From JAFKFI01 sp963795435 (GTDB lineage Bacteria > Pseudomonadota > Alphaproteobacteria > Acetobacterales > Acetobacteraceae): a stretch of 64,000 nucleotides of DNA. The stretch is from contig CAWCHV010000007.1 of the NCBI GenBank assembly GCA_963795435.1, positions 682,001 to 746,000 on the forward strand. Reading direction: 5' to 3'. Made by a program: the position numbers and the translations under genes. Within the stretch, counting starts at the first letter, position 1; each line of letters opens with the position of its first letter. This document shows positions 8,740-17,989 of this stretch, in pieces. Below the pieces are notes generated by a model. It did not search any database. It was not told the origin of the DNA and saw only the letters and a program-made list of their open reading frames with translations.

Positions 8740-9903
8740 TCAGTAAGTATTGAGCCCAAGAATCCCCTGCGCGCCGACATCGGCCACGAGTTTCTTGCCG
8801 ATGAGGTCGCGCAGGGTCTCCGCGGTGCCGCCGCCGAGCGAGCCGTAGCGAACCGCGCGATAGATGCGCGAGACGGGATAGTCGTCGGTGAAACCATAGC
8901 CGCCGTGCAGCTGCACCGCCTCGCTCGCGACGCGCACCGACATCTCGTTGTTGAACACCTTGGCTGTCGCCGACAGGAACGGATCGGGATAGGGGTTCGC
9001 CGTGCCGCAGGCGCGATACAGCAGGCCGCGCCCGGCCTCGATGTCCTTGAACATGTCGGCGAGCTTCCAGCGGATGCCCTGGTTGTCCGATACCTTGCGG
9101 CCGAACACCTCGCGCTCGCGCACGTAGTTCGTCGCCTCCTCGAACGCGGCCTCTGCCAATCCCAGCGAGATCGCCGGATTGAGGCAGCGTTGCGTGTTGA
9201 ACGCGGTAAGCAGCCGCTTGAAACCGTTCTCCTTCAGCACGAGATTCTCCAGCGGCAGCTCGCAATCGTTGAACTGCAGCTCGTAAAGATTCTCGCCGCC
9301 CATCGTGTGATAGGTGCCGGTGATCTCCAGCCCCTTGGTGCCGCCCTCCACCAAAATGCAGCCGATCCCTTCCCGTCCCGGCCGGCCATCGACCCGCGTA
9401 AACACGATGAACATGCCGGCCTCGGGGACGCGGCTGATCAGCGTCTTGGTGCCGCGCAGGGTCACCTTGTCGCCGACGACGCGCGCGTTGGTGCGGAAAT
9501 TGGCGACATCGGTGCCGGCGTGCGGCTCGGTCATGCAGATCGCCAACATGCAATCGCCGGTGACGACGCGCGGCAGGATGCGCTCCTTGATCGAGGCCGG
9601 CGCGTAATGCGCGATCACCCGCGTCTGCACCCCCGCCTCGCCGAGCACCGCCATTGCCGTGATGTAGCACCCCTTGGCGATCTCCTCGAGGATCAGCGCG
9701 GTGTCGAACACCGGCAGCCCGAGCCCGCCATATTCTTCCGGCACGGTCATTCCGAGCACGCCGAGGCCGGCAAGCTTGCGCATGTTGTCCCAGGGAAAGC
9801 TGCCGTCCATCCAGCGTTGCGCGTTAGGCTTGAATTCCGCCTGGGCGAGCTCCCTCACGGTGGACACCATCTCGCGCTGCTGCGGATTGATGCGGAATTC
9901 CAT
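8740..9903 (-). CDS. Acyl-CoA dehydrogenase family flavoprotein
   Basis: 387 residues with the full ACAD fold. MTEPHAGTDVANFRT is the FAD-binding middle segment, VREREVFGRKVSDNQ begins the C-terminal helical domain, and QLHGGYGFTDDYPVSR precedes the last helix. The usual base Glu is not found at either familiar place by eye. The YEGT-type site reads LGGGT, and the isovaleryl-CoA-dehydrogenase-type site (LER) reads NTQR. It may have shifted chemistry or use another base. The start ATG at 9903 begins MEFRINPQQRE; upstream in-frame sequence looks non-coding. The 3' end abuts a transposase fossil. The substrate is unknown. Confidence 0.85.
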   Translation of the reverse strand: MEFRINPQQREMVSTVRELAQAEFKPNAQRWMDGSFPWDNMRKLAGLGVLGMTVPEEYGGLGLPVFDTALILEEIAKGCYITAMAVLGEAGVQTRVIAHYAPASIKERILPRVVTGDCMLAICMTEPHAGTDVANFRTNARVVGDKVTLRGTKTLISRVPEAGMFIVFTRVDGRPGREGIGCILVEGGTKGLEITGTYHTMGGENLYELQFNDCELPLENLVLKENGFKRLLTAFNTQRCLNPAISLGLAEAAFEEATNYVREREVFGRKVSDNQGIRWKLADMFKDIEAGRGLLYRACGTANPYPDPFLSATAKVFNNEMSVRVASEAVQLHGGYGFTDDYPVSRIYRAVRYGSLGGGTAETLRDLIGKKLVADVGAQGILGLNTY

Positions 9904-9980
9904 GCTCAAGCCCCTGTCCCGACCCTGCCAGATCAGCGACGATACAGAGCCCGCCGCGACGCGCAATGATGGAGGTCCGC

Positions 9981-10415
9981 ATGACGATAGACACGGCCAA
10001 GCTGTACAAGACGATGGTGGAGGGCGCCGCCGACGCGATCGTCGTGACCGACGCATCCGGCGTGATCCAGTTCTGGAATCACGGTGCCGAACGCATCTTC
10101 GGTTTCGGGCAGGACGAGGCAGTCGGCCAGTCGCTCGACATCATCATCCCGCCGGGAATTCGCGCGCGGCACTGGGAGGGGTTCAACCGTGTGATGGAGA
10201 CCGGCAAGAGCCGTTACGGCGAGGGCGAACTGCTCGCCGTGCCGGGATTGCGCAAGGACGGCAGCCGCATCTCGATCGAGTTCACGATTGTCCCGTTCCA
10301 TGACGAGCAGGGCCGCATGAGCGGCATGGGCGCCATCCTGCGCGACGTGACGGCGCGCTTCGAGGAGGCCCGAGAGCTCCGGCGCCGCCTCGCCGCTGCC
10401 GGGCTTACCGGCTGA
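9981..10415 (+). CDS. Stand-alone PAS domain protein
   Basis: 144 residues consisting almost entirely of one PAS/S-box domain: DAIVVTDASGVIQFWNHGAE, then IFGFGQDEAVGQSL, and ILRDVTARFEEAREL leading into a short C-terminal helix. No kinase, GGDEF or DNA-binding output is attached, so it would act by binding a ligand and a partner protein. ATG 9981 is preferred because GGAGG sits at 9971-9975, five bases upstream; ATGs at 9966 and 9969 are in frame but lack such a site. The stop (10413-10415) directly abuts the stop of the convergent transporter gene. Confidence 0.8.
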   Translation: MTIDTAKLYKTMVEGAADAIVVTDASGVIQFWNHGAERIFGFGQDEAVGQSLDIIIPPGIRARHWEGFNRVMETGKSRYGEGELLAVPGLRKDGSRISIEFTIVPFHDEQGRMSGMGAILRDVTARFEEARELRRRLAAAGLTG

Positions 10416-11774
10416 TCACTGGGCGGGCTTTACGATCACCGTCTCGTCGTATTCGTCGTGGATGTCGAGATTGGTGTAGTCCTTGAGCAGCGCCGCGGCG
10501 ATCACCGAGATCAACGCGCAGATGCTGATGAAGATCGCGATCGGCCAGGGCGAGCGATAGGCGGCATACAGCGCCGCGGCGATCAGCGGCGCCGGGCCGC
10601 CCGCGATGATCGAGGCGAGCTGATAGCCGATCGAGGCGCCGCTGTAGCGCAGGCGCGGCGTGAAACTTTCTGCGATCAGCGCCGCCTGCGGCCCGTACAT
10701 CAGGTCGTGCGGGATCAGCGACAGCACGACCGCGAGGAACACCCAAAACGGCACCACGGTGTTGAGCATGACGAAGTACAGCCAGCCAAAAATCCCGGTG
10801 ACGACCGCGCCCAGGATGTAGATGCGCTTGCGCCCGAACCGGTCGGACAGATGGCCGGCGAACGGCACGGTGAAGAACGACACGACGGCCGCGACGAGCA
10901 CCGCGATCAGCAGGAAGTCGCGGGAGACGTGCAGCGTGCCGACGCCGTAGGAGAACACGAAGGCGGTGAAAATGTAGAACGGCGCCTGCTCGCCCATGCG
11001 CGCGAAGGCGCTGAGGAAGATCTCGCCGGGCTGGCGGCGGAACACCTCGATCATCGGTGCCTTCTCGATCCGCTTCTCGTTCAACAGCCGCTGGAACACG
11101 GGAGTTTCGAGAATGCCGAGGCGGATCCATAGGCCGATGCCGACCAGCACGATGCTCAGCAGGAACGGCACCCGCCAGCCCCATGACAAAAACTCGTCGC
11201 CGGCGATGGCGCTGAAGATCAGCACGATGAGGTTGGAGATGAACAGCCCGGCCGGCACGCCCCATTGCGGCCAGGAGGCGATGAAGCCGCGATGCTGGTT
11301 GGTGCGCGCCCACTCCATCGAGAGCAGTACAGACCCGCCCCACTCGCCGCCCACCCCGACGCCCTGGACGAAGCGCAGCACCGTCAGGATGATGGCGCCC
11401 CAGATACCGACGCTGGCGTAGGTCGGCACCAGCCCGACGAGGAACGTCGCGATCCCCATGAGCATCAGGGTCGCGATTAGCGTCGCCTTGCGGCCGATGC
11501 GGTCGCCGAAATGGCCGAAGATGCCGGCGCCGATCGGCCGCGCGATGAAGCCGACGGCGTAGATGCCGAACGCCTCCAGCGTGCCCACCAACGGATCGGA
11601 ATGTGGGAAGAACAGCTTGGCGAACACCAGGCCGGTGACGATGCTGTAGAGGAAGAAATCGTACCACTCGATGGTGGTGCCGATCGTGCTCGCGATCACC
11701 GCCCGGCGGAGCTGGCGACCATGCTCGGATTCTGACAGCGCCGGCGCGCCCATCGCAGGAGCCAAGTCTGCCAT
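10416..11774 (-). CDS. MFS transporter, metabolite:H+ symporter (MHS) family
   Basis: 452 residues with about 12 membrane helices. TIEWYDFFLYS at the N-terminus, GHFGDRIGRKATL between helices 2 and 3, and RFVQGVGVGGEWGG are signatures of the MHS group (shikimate, proline/betaine, citrate and ketoglutarate carriers). It would import a small organic solute with protons across the inner membrane; the substrate is not predictable. The ATG at 11774 follows a good GGAGGG; a GTG one codon earlier is possible. Confidence 0.9.
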   Translation of the reverse strand: MADLAPAMGAPALSESEHGRQLRRAVIASTIGTTIEWYDFFLYSIVTGLVFAKLFFPHSDPLVGTLEAFGIYAVGFIARPIGAGIFGHFGDRIGRKATLIATLMLMGIATFLVGLVPTYASVGIWGAIILTVLRFVQGVGVGGEWGGSVLLSMEWARTNQHRGFIASWPQWGVPAGLFISNLIVLIFSAIAGDEFLSWGWRVPFLLSIVLVGIGLWIRLGILETPVFQRLLNEKRIEKAPMIEVFRRQPGEIFLSAFARMGEQAPFYIFTAFVFSYGVGTLHVSRDFLLIAVLVAAVVSFFTVPFAGHLSDRFGRKRIYILGAVVTGIFGWLYFVMLNTVVPFWVFLAVVLSLIPHDLMYGPQAALIAESFTPRLRYSGASIGYQLASIIAGGPAPLIAAALYAAYRSPWPIAIFISICALISVIAAALLKDYTNLDIHDEYDETVIVKPAQ

Positions 11775-11831
11775 CACCGTCCCTCCGCTCGCGGCAATTC
11801 GCCTGCCATGCTTGTGACGGAACGCCTGGGA

Positions 11832-13661
11832 TCAAGAAGAGTTCATCGGAACCGTTTCGCGGGCCAGGATGTCGAGCACCCGGACCCCGTAGCGCTCGAG
11901 CTTCGAGGCGCCGACGCCCTTGATCTGGCCGAGCTCGGTGAGATTGGCGGGCCGCACCGCGGCGATCTCGCGCAGCACCGAATCATGGAAGATCACGTAG
12001 GGCGGGATCGCCTGCACCTTGGCCTCGGCGGCGCGCCAGGCACGGAGGGCCTCGAACAATCCGGCCGGGGCGGCTGGCAAATCAGCGGCGAGAGGCGCAG
12101 GACGGCGATCCCGCCTGACCCGCGCCGGCGCGGCCGCCTCCTCGCGCAGCATCACGCGCTCCTCGCCGCGCAGCACCAAGCGCGCCCGGTCCGGCACCAG
12201 TGCAAGACTGGCGAACTCGCCGCTCTCGGTCCGCAATAGGCCCGCCGCGATGAGCTGGCGGATCACGCCGCGCCAGAACTCGCGCGAGCGGTCGGCGCCG
12301 ATGCCGAATGTAGAAAGTTTCTCGTGGCCGTGGCGCAGGACCATCTCGGTATCAACCCCACGCAGCACCGCGATGACATGCAGCGCGCCGAACATCTGCC
12401 CGGTGCGGTACACGGCGGAGAGCACCTTCTGCGCCTCCACCGTGCCGTCGAACAGCGTCGCGGGCGCGGCGCAATTGTCGCAGTGGCCGCACGGCTCGCC
12501 CAATTCCTCGCCGAAGCAGCCGAGCAGCGAGCGGGTGCGGCAGGCAGTCGTCTCGGTGAGCGCGATCATCGCCTCGAGCCGCGCGCGCATCACCCGCTTC
12601 TGCGCCTCGGGCGCGGCGGACTGGGCGAGCCAGTGCCGCGCGCGAGCGATGTCCTCGCCACCATAAAGGAGAAGGGTCCGCGCCGGGTCGCCGTCGCGGC
12701 CGGCGCGGCCGATCTGCTGGTAGTAGGATTCCGGGCTGTCCGGCATGTCGAGATGCACGACGAACCGCACATCCGGCCGGTCGATGCCCATGCCGAAGGC
12801 GATCGTCGCGGCGATGATGACGGGCTCGCCGGAGCGAAAGCGAGTCAGCGCCGCGCGCTTGTCCGCGCGGTCCAGCCCGGCATGGAAGGCGATCGCCGGA
12901 AAACCCCTCCGTTGCAGCGCCGCCGCGATCCGCTCGGTCTTGGCTCGGCTGCCGCAATAGACGATGCCGCACGCTCCGGGCTGGCGGGCGAGCAGGTCGA
13001 GCAATTGCGCCGTTTCGCCGGTTTTGGGTTCGGCGGCAAGGTTGAGGTTCGGCCGGTGAAAGCTCGATGCGAACACCGCCGCATCGGCCATCGCGAGGGA
13101 TTGCAGAATATCGGCGCGGGTGCGCGGATCGGCGGTCGCGGTCAGGGCGATGCGCGGCACGCCGGGGAACCGCTCGGGCAGGCAGGCGAGGGCGCGGTAT
13201 TCGGGGCGGAACTCGTGGCCCCATTGCGACACGCAATGCGCCTCGTCGATCGCCAGCAGCGACAGCTTCAACCGCGACAACCGATCGAGCGTGCCGTTGG
13301 ACAGCAGCCGCTCGGGCGAGACGTACAGCAGGTCGAGCCGCCCCTCGCCGAGCGCCTGGGAAACGGCGCGCGCCTCGGCCGGGTCGAGCTCGGAGTGCAG
13401 CGCGCCGGCCGCGACGCCGACCTGACGCAGCGCCGCCACCTGGTCGTCCATCAGCGCGATCAGCGGCGAGACAACTACCGCGGTGCCGGGGCGGCAGAGC
13501 GCGGGAAGCTGGTAGCAGATGCTCTTGCCGCCGCCCGTCGGCATCAGCACCAGTGCGTCGCCCCCACCGACGACATGACGGACCACTTGTTCCTGCGATC
13601 CCCGGAAGCCGGGGAAGCCGAACACGAGGCGCAGCGCCTCCGCCGGGTTCGGCCGGGACAT
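11832..13661 (-). CDS. recQ: ATP-dependent DNA helicase RecQ
   Basis: 609 residues, standard RecQ length. Walker A TGGGKS is at about 42-47, DEAH at 139-142, and IGRAGRDG in motif VI near 317-324. The zinc cysteines C374, C391, C394 and C397 have the same spacing (17, 3, 3) as in E. coli RecQ. A winged-helix region follows and an HRDC domain occupies about 525-605. It unwinds DNA 3'-5' in recombination and fork repair. ATG 13661 is chosen; a GTG at 13673 is an alternative. It follows the lipoprotein gene on the same strand, with 17 bases between them. Confidence 0.95.
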   Translation of the reverse strand: MSRPNPAEALRLVFGFPGFRGSQEQVVRHVVGGGDALVLMPTGGGKSICYQLPALCRPGTAVVVSPLIALMDDQVAALRQVGVAAGALHSELDPAEARAVSQALGEGRLDLLYVSPERLLSNGTLDRLSRLKLSLLAIDEAHCVSQWGHEFRPEYRALACLPERFPGVPRIALTATADPRTRADILQSLAMADAAVFASSFHRPNLNLAAEPKTGETAQLLDLLARQPGACGIVYCGSRAKTERIAAALQRRGFPAIAFHAGLDRADKRAALTRFRSGEPVIIAATIAFGMGIDRPDVRFVVHLDMPDSPESYYQQIGRAGRDGDPARTLLLYGGEDIARARHWLAQSAAPEAQKRVMRARLEAMIALTETTACRTRSLLGCFGEELGEPCGHCDNCAAPATLFDGTVEAQKVLSAVYRTGQMFGALHVIAVLRGVDTEMVLRHGHEKLSTFGIGADRSREFWRGVIRQLIAAGLLRTESGEFASLALVPDRARLVLRGEERVMLREEAAAPARVRRDRRPAPLAADLPAAPAGLFEALRAWRAAEAKVQAIPPYVIFHDSVLREIAAVRPANLTELGQIKGVGASKLERYGVRVLDILARETVPMNSS

Positions 13662-13678
13662 CCCGTCGGGCACGCCGA

Positions 13679-14062
13679 TCAGCGGCCCGCGACAGCGATC
13701 TCCACGCGCCGGCTCTCCAGCGCGGAGAGGGTGAAGTCGGTGATGCCTCGGGCCTCGAGGTGGATACGGCCGGCCGCCACGCCGTCGCGCGTGAGCTGGT
13801 CGACCACCACCTGCGCGCGCGTGCGGGACAGGTTGATATTGGCCTTCTGGCTGCCCTGCGGGTCGGCGAAGCCGGTCACGGTAACGTCCTCGGTCGGGTG
13901 TCGCCGCGCCCATTGCGCCGCTCCGCTGATCGCCTTCTGGGCGTTGTCGTCGAGGCCGGCGGACCACTCCTGAAAATACACCACGAAGCGCTGCGCGGCG
14001 GGCGGCTCGCCGGCCGTGCAGGCGCCGAGGCAGAGCAGCAGCAGGACGGCAAGGCGCAGCAT
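13679..14062 (-). CDS. Small OmpA-like lipoprotein
   Basis: 127 residues. The N-terminus MLRLAVLLLLCLGAC ends in a lipobox (LGAC, Cys15), so it is probably a lipoprotein. Residues about 30-125 resemble a short OmpA C-terminal peptidoglycan-binding domain: TVTGFADPQGS, LSRTRAQVVVDQLTRDGV and ESRRVEIAV. It likely anchors the outer membrane to the cell wall. It lies just upstream of recQ on the same strand, but a functional link is not obvious. Confidence 0.8.
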   Translation of the reverse strand: MLRLAVLLLLCLGACTAGEPPAAQRFVVYFQEWSAGLDDNAQKAISGAAQWARRHPTEDVTVTGFADPQGSQKANINLSRTRAQVVVDQLTRDGVAAGRIHLEARGITDFTLSALESRRVEIAVAGR

Positions 14063-14109
14063 GACCGAATCCTTACAAGCGGTTGAGAACAGGAACCATA
14101 CCTGCCCAC

Positions 14110-14130
14110 CGGTTGAGGAGCCGTCAACCG
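14110..14130 (-). terminator. Possible cydC terminator hairpin
   Basis: CGGTTGA (14110-14116), a seven-base loop and TCAACCG (14124-14130) form a perfect 7-bp inverted repeat, starting five bases beyond the cydC stop on the minus strand. No clear U-tract follows, so intrinsic termination is only a possibility. It is the only obvious structure between cydC and the lipoprotein gene. Confidence 0.35.
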
Positions 14131-14134
14131 CGCA

Positions 14135-15760
14135 TCAAGCCGCCGCGGCGACCGCGTGACCGGCCGAGATGCGCCAGATCCGGTCGAGCCGTTCCACCCC
14201 GGTCAGGCGGTGCATGATGAGGATGACCGTCCGCCCGTTCGCGACCTCGTTGAGCGTCACGAGGAAGGCGCGCTCGGTGTCGGCGTCGAGGCCGGCGCAC
14301 GGCTCGTCGAGGATCAGCACGGCGGCCTCCGAAAGCAGCGTGCGGGCCAGAGCGAGCCGCCGGCCCTGCCCGCCGGAAAAGCGCGCGCCGCCCTCGCCGA
14401 CCCAGGTATCGAGGCCGTCGGGCAGCGCGCGCACCATCTCGCCGATATGCGCCGCGTCCAGCGCCGCCCACAGCGCCGCGTCGCCCGCGTCGGGGCGGGC
14501 GAGGCGGAGATTGGCTCGGATCGTGTCGTCGAACAGATGCGTCGCTTGGCTGAGCCAGCCGATCCGCGCCCGCACATCGGCCGCGGCAAGGGTCGCGATG
14601 TCCAAGCCGCCTAGCCTCACGCACCCCCGCTGCGGCGCCGCAAGCTTGAGCGCCAGTGCCGCAAGCGTGGACTTGCCCGCGCCCGACGGGCCGAGAATCG
14701 CCACGCGGCTGCCCTGCGGGACGTCCAGCGTGAGGCCGTCGAACACCTCGGGCCGGTCGGCGCGCCAGCGGAAATGCACCGCCTCGAAGCGCAGCCCCGA
14801 GCCGGCGGGCAGCGCGGCCGGACGAGGCGGCTCGGGCACCGCAGCCGGCGCCTCGGCCGCCTCCAGCACGCGCCTCGCGGCGACGATCGCATGTCCCGCC
14901 ATCGCGCCGGCGCGCGGGAGGCCGCCGACCGCCTCGAACGACGCGAGCACCAGGAACGCGGCGGCCACGGCGGCGACCGGGTTGAAGCCGGCGGCGATCA
15001 ACACCGCCAGGATGGCAAGCTGGCCGCACAGGAACGCGGCCGCGCCGGCGAGCGCCATGCGGACGGCCACCTCGTGCTGCGCCGAGAGCAGCGCGCCCTC
15101 CCGCGCCTGCACCGCCGCGAGCATCCGCCCCTCGGCGCCGAACGCCCGCACCTCGCGCAGGCCGGTCAAGGCGTCGAGAGCGGCGACGCGCAGCGCGGCG
15201 GCCGTGGTCGCCAGGCGCTGGCCGGCGCCGCGCGTGACCCGCATGGCGATCCAGGGCAGCCCGAATGCGGCGATCGCGAACAGTACGCCGATCACCGCCG
15301 CCAGCACGGGGTCGCGCAGGCCGATCAGCACGACCAGCGCCGGGAGCAACAGGACGGCGCAGGCGAGCGGCAGCAGGATGGCGACATAGAGCCCGTCCAG
15401 CGCCTCCACGTCTGTGACCAGCCGGGTCAGCACGTCGCCCGCCGGGCGGAAGCCGAGCCCCCCGGCGGAGCCGCGCGACAGGCCGCGGAAGAACCACACC
15501 CGCAGCGAGGCGAGCGCGCGGAACGTCGCCTCGTGCGTCCACAGGCGCTCGAAATAGCGCAGGATCACCCGCGCCGCGCCGAAGCCGCGCAGCAGCATGG
15601 GCGCCACCAGCGCGCCGGTCACCGCCATCGCCAGCGCCGCGCCGGATAGCGTCATCATCCCGACTCCGGCCGCGAGGGCGGCGAGCGTGGTGACGAAGCC
15701 GAGCAGCAGCCAGCCGAGATGGCCCCGCCAGAGCGCCAGGATTCGCAGCAGCGGGCTCAC
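14135..15760 (-). CDS. cydC: CydC, heterodimeric ABC exporter subunit (cytochrome bd assembly)
   Basis: 541 residues: an N-terminal six-helix exporter domain (about 1-310) and a C-terminal ATPase with GPSGAGKST, FSGGQGRR and LILDEP. CydDC moves reduced thiols or haem-related compounds to the periplasm and is needed to assemble cytochrome bd oxidase. The pairing with cydD in the order D then C, overlapping in GTGA at 15757-15760, supports the name. Start is GTG 15760. No cydAB oxidase genes occur in the window, although they often adjoin. Confidence 0.85.
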   Translation of the reverse strand: MSPLLRILALWRGHLGWLLLGFVTTLAALAAGVGMMTLSGAALAMAVTGALVAPMLLRGFGAARVILRYFERLWTHEATFRALASLRVWFFRGLSRGSAGGLGFRPAGDVLTRLVTDVEALDGLYVAILLPLACAVLLLPALVVLIGLRDPVLAAVIGVLFAIAAFGLPWIAMRVTRGAGQRLATTAAALRVAALDALTGLREVRAFGAEGRMLAAVQAREGALLSAQHEVAVRMALAGAAAFLCGQLAILAVLIAAGFNPVAAVAAAFLVLASFEAVGGLPRAGAMAGHAIVAARRVLEAAEAPAAVPEPPRPAALPAGSGLRFEAVHFRWRADRPEVFDGLTLDVPQGSRVAILGPSGAGKSTLAALALKLAAPQRGCVRLGGLDIATLAAADVRARIGWLSQATHLFDDTIRANLRLARPDAGDAALWAALDAAHIGEMVRALPDGLDTWVGEGGARFSGGQGRRLALARTLLSEAAVLILDEPCAGLDADTERAFLVTLNEVANGRTVILIMHRLTGVERLDRIWRISAGHAVAAAA

Positions 15761-17445
15761 GCCGCACCTCGCGCCGCGACGACCCGGCCGGCCGCGATGT
15801 CGAGGCGCCGGCCGCCGAAGGCATGGGCGGCCGCCGCGTGGCTCGCCAGGATCACCGTCCGGCCGATGGCCAGGCGGCGCAGGCTGTCGAGCACCTCGGC
15901 CTCGGTCGCCGGATCAAGATGCGCCGTCGGCTCGTCGAGCAGCAGCAGCGGGGCGTTCTTGAGGAACGCGCGAGCGATCGCGATGCGCTGCGCCTGCCCG
16001 CCCGATAGCCCATAGCCGCCCTCGCCGACCATCGTGTCCAGCCGCTCCGGCAGCGCGTCGGAAAACCGGTGCACCCGGGCGGCGCGCGCCGCCTCCTCGA
16101 CCTCGGCGTCGGTCGCCTCGGGGCGGGCGAAGCGGATGTTGTCGCGGATACTGCCGGCGAACAGCACGGGCCGCTGGCCGATCCAGCCGGTCAGCCGCGA
16201 AAGCGCCTGCGGCACCAGTTCAGAAATATCGGCGCCGTTGAGAGTGACGCGGCCCTGGTCCGGAGCGATGAAGCCGAGCAGGATTTCGATGATGCTCGAC
16301 TTGCCCGCGCCGGATGGTCCGGCAAGCACCAGCGTCTCGCCCGCCGCCACGCGGAAGGAGATCCCGTCCAGCGCCCGGCCGCGCGCCGCGTCCCAGGTCA
16401 GGCGAACGTCCTCGAACGCGACGCTTACGCCCTGCGCCGCCACCGTCCGCACCGGCCGGGCGGGCTTCTGCTCGGGAAGCGGCGGCAGCGCGAGCAGCGC
16501 CTCGGCCGCGCCATGCGCGCGCAGCCGGTCCTGATAGGCGGCGGAAAACCCGCGCAACGGCGCGAAGAACTCGGGCACCAGCAATAGGACGAACAGGGCG
16601 CTCGCGGGGTTCGCCAGCGCGCCCGACCGCAGCGCCAGGCCATAGTGAATCGCCAGCCCGACCAGCGCCAGGGCGGCGGCGAAATCAAGTGCCACGGACG
16701 AGAGAAAGGCCACGCGCAGCACGCGCATGGTGCGGCGGCGGAGCTCGTCGGCGGCGGCCCCCAATGCGCGCCCTTCGTCCTCGGCGCGGCCGTGGACGAC
16801 GATGGTGGCAATGCCGCGCACCCGGTCGAGGAAGCGCGCCTGCAGCCGCGCCATCGCCAGGAACTGCCGGCGCGACGCGGCGGCCGCGCCGAGCCCGGCA
16901 AGCGCCATCGCGATCGGCACCATCAGGCCCGTCGCGGCCAGCACGAACGCTCCGAACGGGTCCGCCCAGAGTGCCGCGAGCGCCACCAGCACGGGGCCGG
17001 CGACGGCCAGGGAGGCGGCCGGCAGCCAGCGAGCGAACAAGCCGTCGAGCGCCTCCACCCGATCGATCACGGTCACGGTCAGCTCGCCCGAATGGCTGCC
17101 CCGAAGCTGCGACGGCCCGGCGTGGAGCAGGCGGGTGAGCGCGTCGGTGCGGAGCCGGCGTCGCGAGGCGGCCCCGGCGGCGAAGGCGGCGCGCTCGGAG
17201 AGGATCGACAGCCCGGCGCGCGCCAGCGCGAGCGCGGCGAAGCCCGCCAGCAACTGCCAGGCGGCGCGCCCCTGGAACGCACCATACAGCGCACCGGCGG
17301 CGCAATAGGCCTGCCCGATGGCCAGCGCCGTGCCAAGCAGGTTCATCAGCAGGACCGGCCGGGAAGCCGCTCGCCCGAGGCGGGATTGCTGGCGGAGCCA
17401 TGCGCGCGCTTCTCGCTTCCGGGCACTCGTCCTGTCGTCGGCCAT
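15757..17445 (-). CDS. cydD: CydD, heterodimeric ABC exporter subunit (cytochrome bd assembly)
   Basis: 562 residues with the exporter transmembrane domain (about 30-320) followed by an ATPase with Walker A GPSGAGKSS, signature LSGGQAQR and Walker B LLLLDEPT. It is the partner of CydC encoded downstream with a 4-base overlap. The long A+T-richer region beyond its start probably holds the promoter of this operon. Thiol or haem transport to the periplasm for cytochrome bd maturation is established for the family; the role here follows from similarity. Confidence 0.87.
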   Translation of the reverse strand: MADDRTSARKREARAWLRQQSRLGRAASRPVLLMNLLGTALAIGQAYCAAGALYGAFQGRAAWQLLAGFAALALARAGLSILSERAAFAAGAASRRRLRTDALTRLLHAGPSQLRGSHSGELTVTVIDRVEALDGLFARWLPAASLAVAGPVLVALAALWADPFGAFVLAATGLMVPIAMALAGLGAAAASRRQFLAMARLQARFLDRVRGIATIVVHGRAEDEGRALGAAADELRRRTMRVLRVAFLSSVALDFAAALALVGLAIHYGLALRSGALANPASALFVLLLVPEFFAPLRGFSAAYQDRLRAHGAAEALLALPPLPEQKPARPVRTVAAQGVSVAFEDVRLTWDAARGRALDGISFRVAAGETLVLAGPSGAGKSSIIEILLGFIAPDQGRVTLNGADISELVPQALSRLTGWIGQRPVLFAGSIRDNIRFARPEATDAEVEEAARAARVHRFSDALPERLDTMVGEGGYGLSGGQAQRIAIARAFLKNAPLLLLDEPTAHLDPATEAEVLDSLRRLAIGRTVILASHAAAAHAFGGRRLDIAAGRVVAARGAA

Positions 17446-17989
17446 GCGGGGGGATTAGGCCAGGACCGCCGGAATTGACAGTGCCGGATCGCGGACAATC
17501 TTCGGTCGGCTCCGGTCAGCCGCCACACCCGGGCATGTTTCTGATTTGTCCCGATTTTTCATTCCGTCGCCGATTTTTAGGCATCCCCGATCAGGGGAAT
17601 TTGGGAAACATTGCCTGAACCTAAACAGAATGTAACCCTCGGACCATCCCGTTCATTCCGCGCGGCGAATGTCCAAGAACGTTTCCCGATTGAGTTTAAT
17701 ACAAAATGTCACCGCCGTTCGGGGACAGGCAGGCCCCAACATAGGTTCGGCCCTTGGGCGCCGCCGAGCAGCAGCGCGGTTGCGGCGATCTCCTAAGCTC
17801 GCCCAAACGCCTGCCGCAGCCTCCATGTGCCCGCTCCCGGGCGAAGGCCAGCGCGGTCGCCCGCCCGGTCCGGCGCGATCCGCCCGCCAGAGCCGCTGAC
17901 GCTTGGGACCGCTTCGCTCTGCTCTCCTGGACTGGTCATTCCCGCGTGCAGGCTCTTTGCCTACTCGGCTCGATGGCTATAACCCCGCC
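17446..17989. other. 544-base gene-free region between divergent cydD and panC
   Basis: This is the longest stretch without a convincing gene. Bases about 17530-17720 are clearly richer in A+T than the surroundings, as expected for promoters of the divergent cydDC and panC transcripts. The half nearer panC is G+C-rich and has several open frames, none with recognisable protein features. I see no tRNA, convincing riboswitch or FNR-type box (TTGAT-N4-ATCAA). A small RNA cannot be excluded. Confidence 0.5.

Noticed and set aside
17690..17704. FNR/ANR-like box near cydD
   Set aside because: TTGAGTTTAATACAA resembles TTGAT-N4-ATCAA only with mismatches in both halves.
17600..17900. Small protein genes in the cydD-panC gap
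   Set aside because: Several short frames exist, but none has a good ribosome binding site, signal peptide or recognisable domain.
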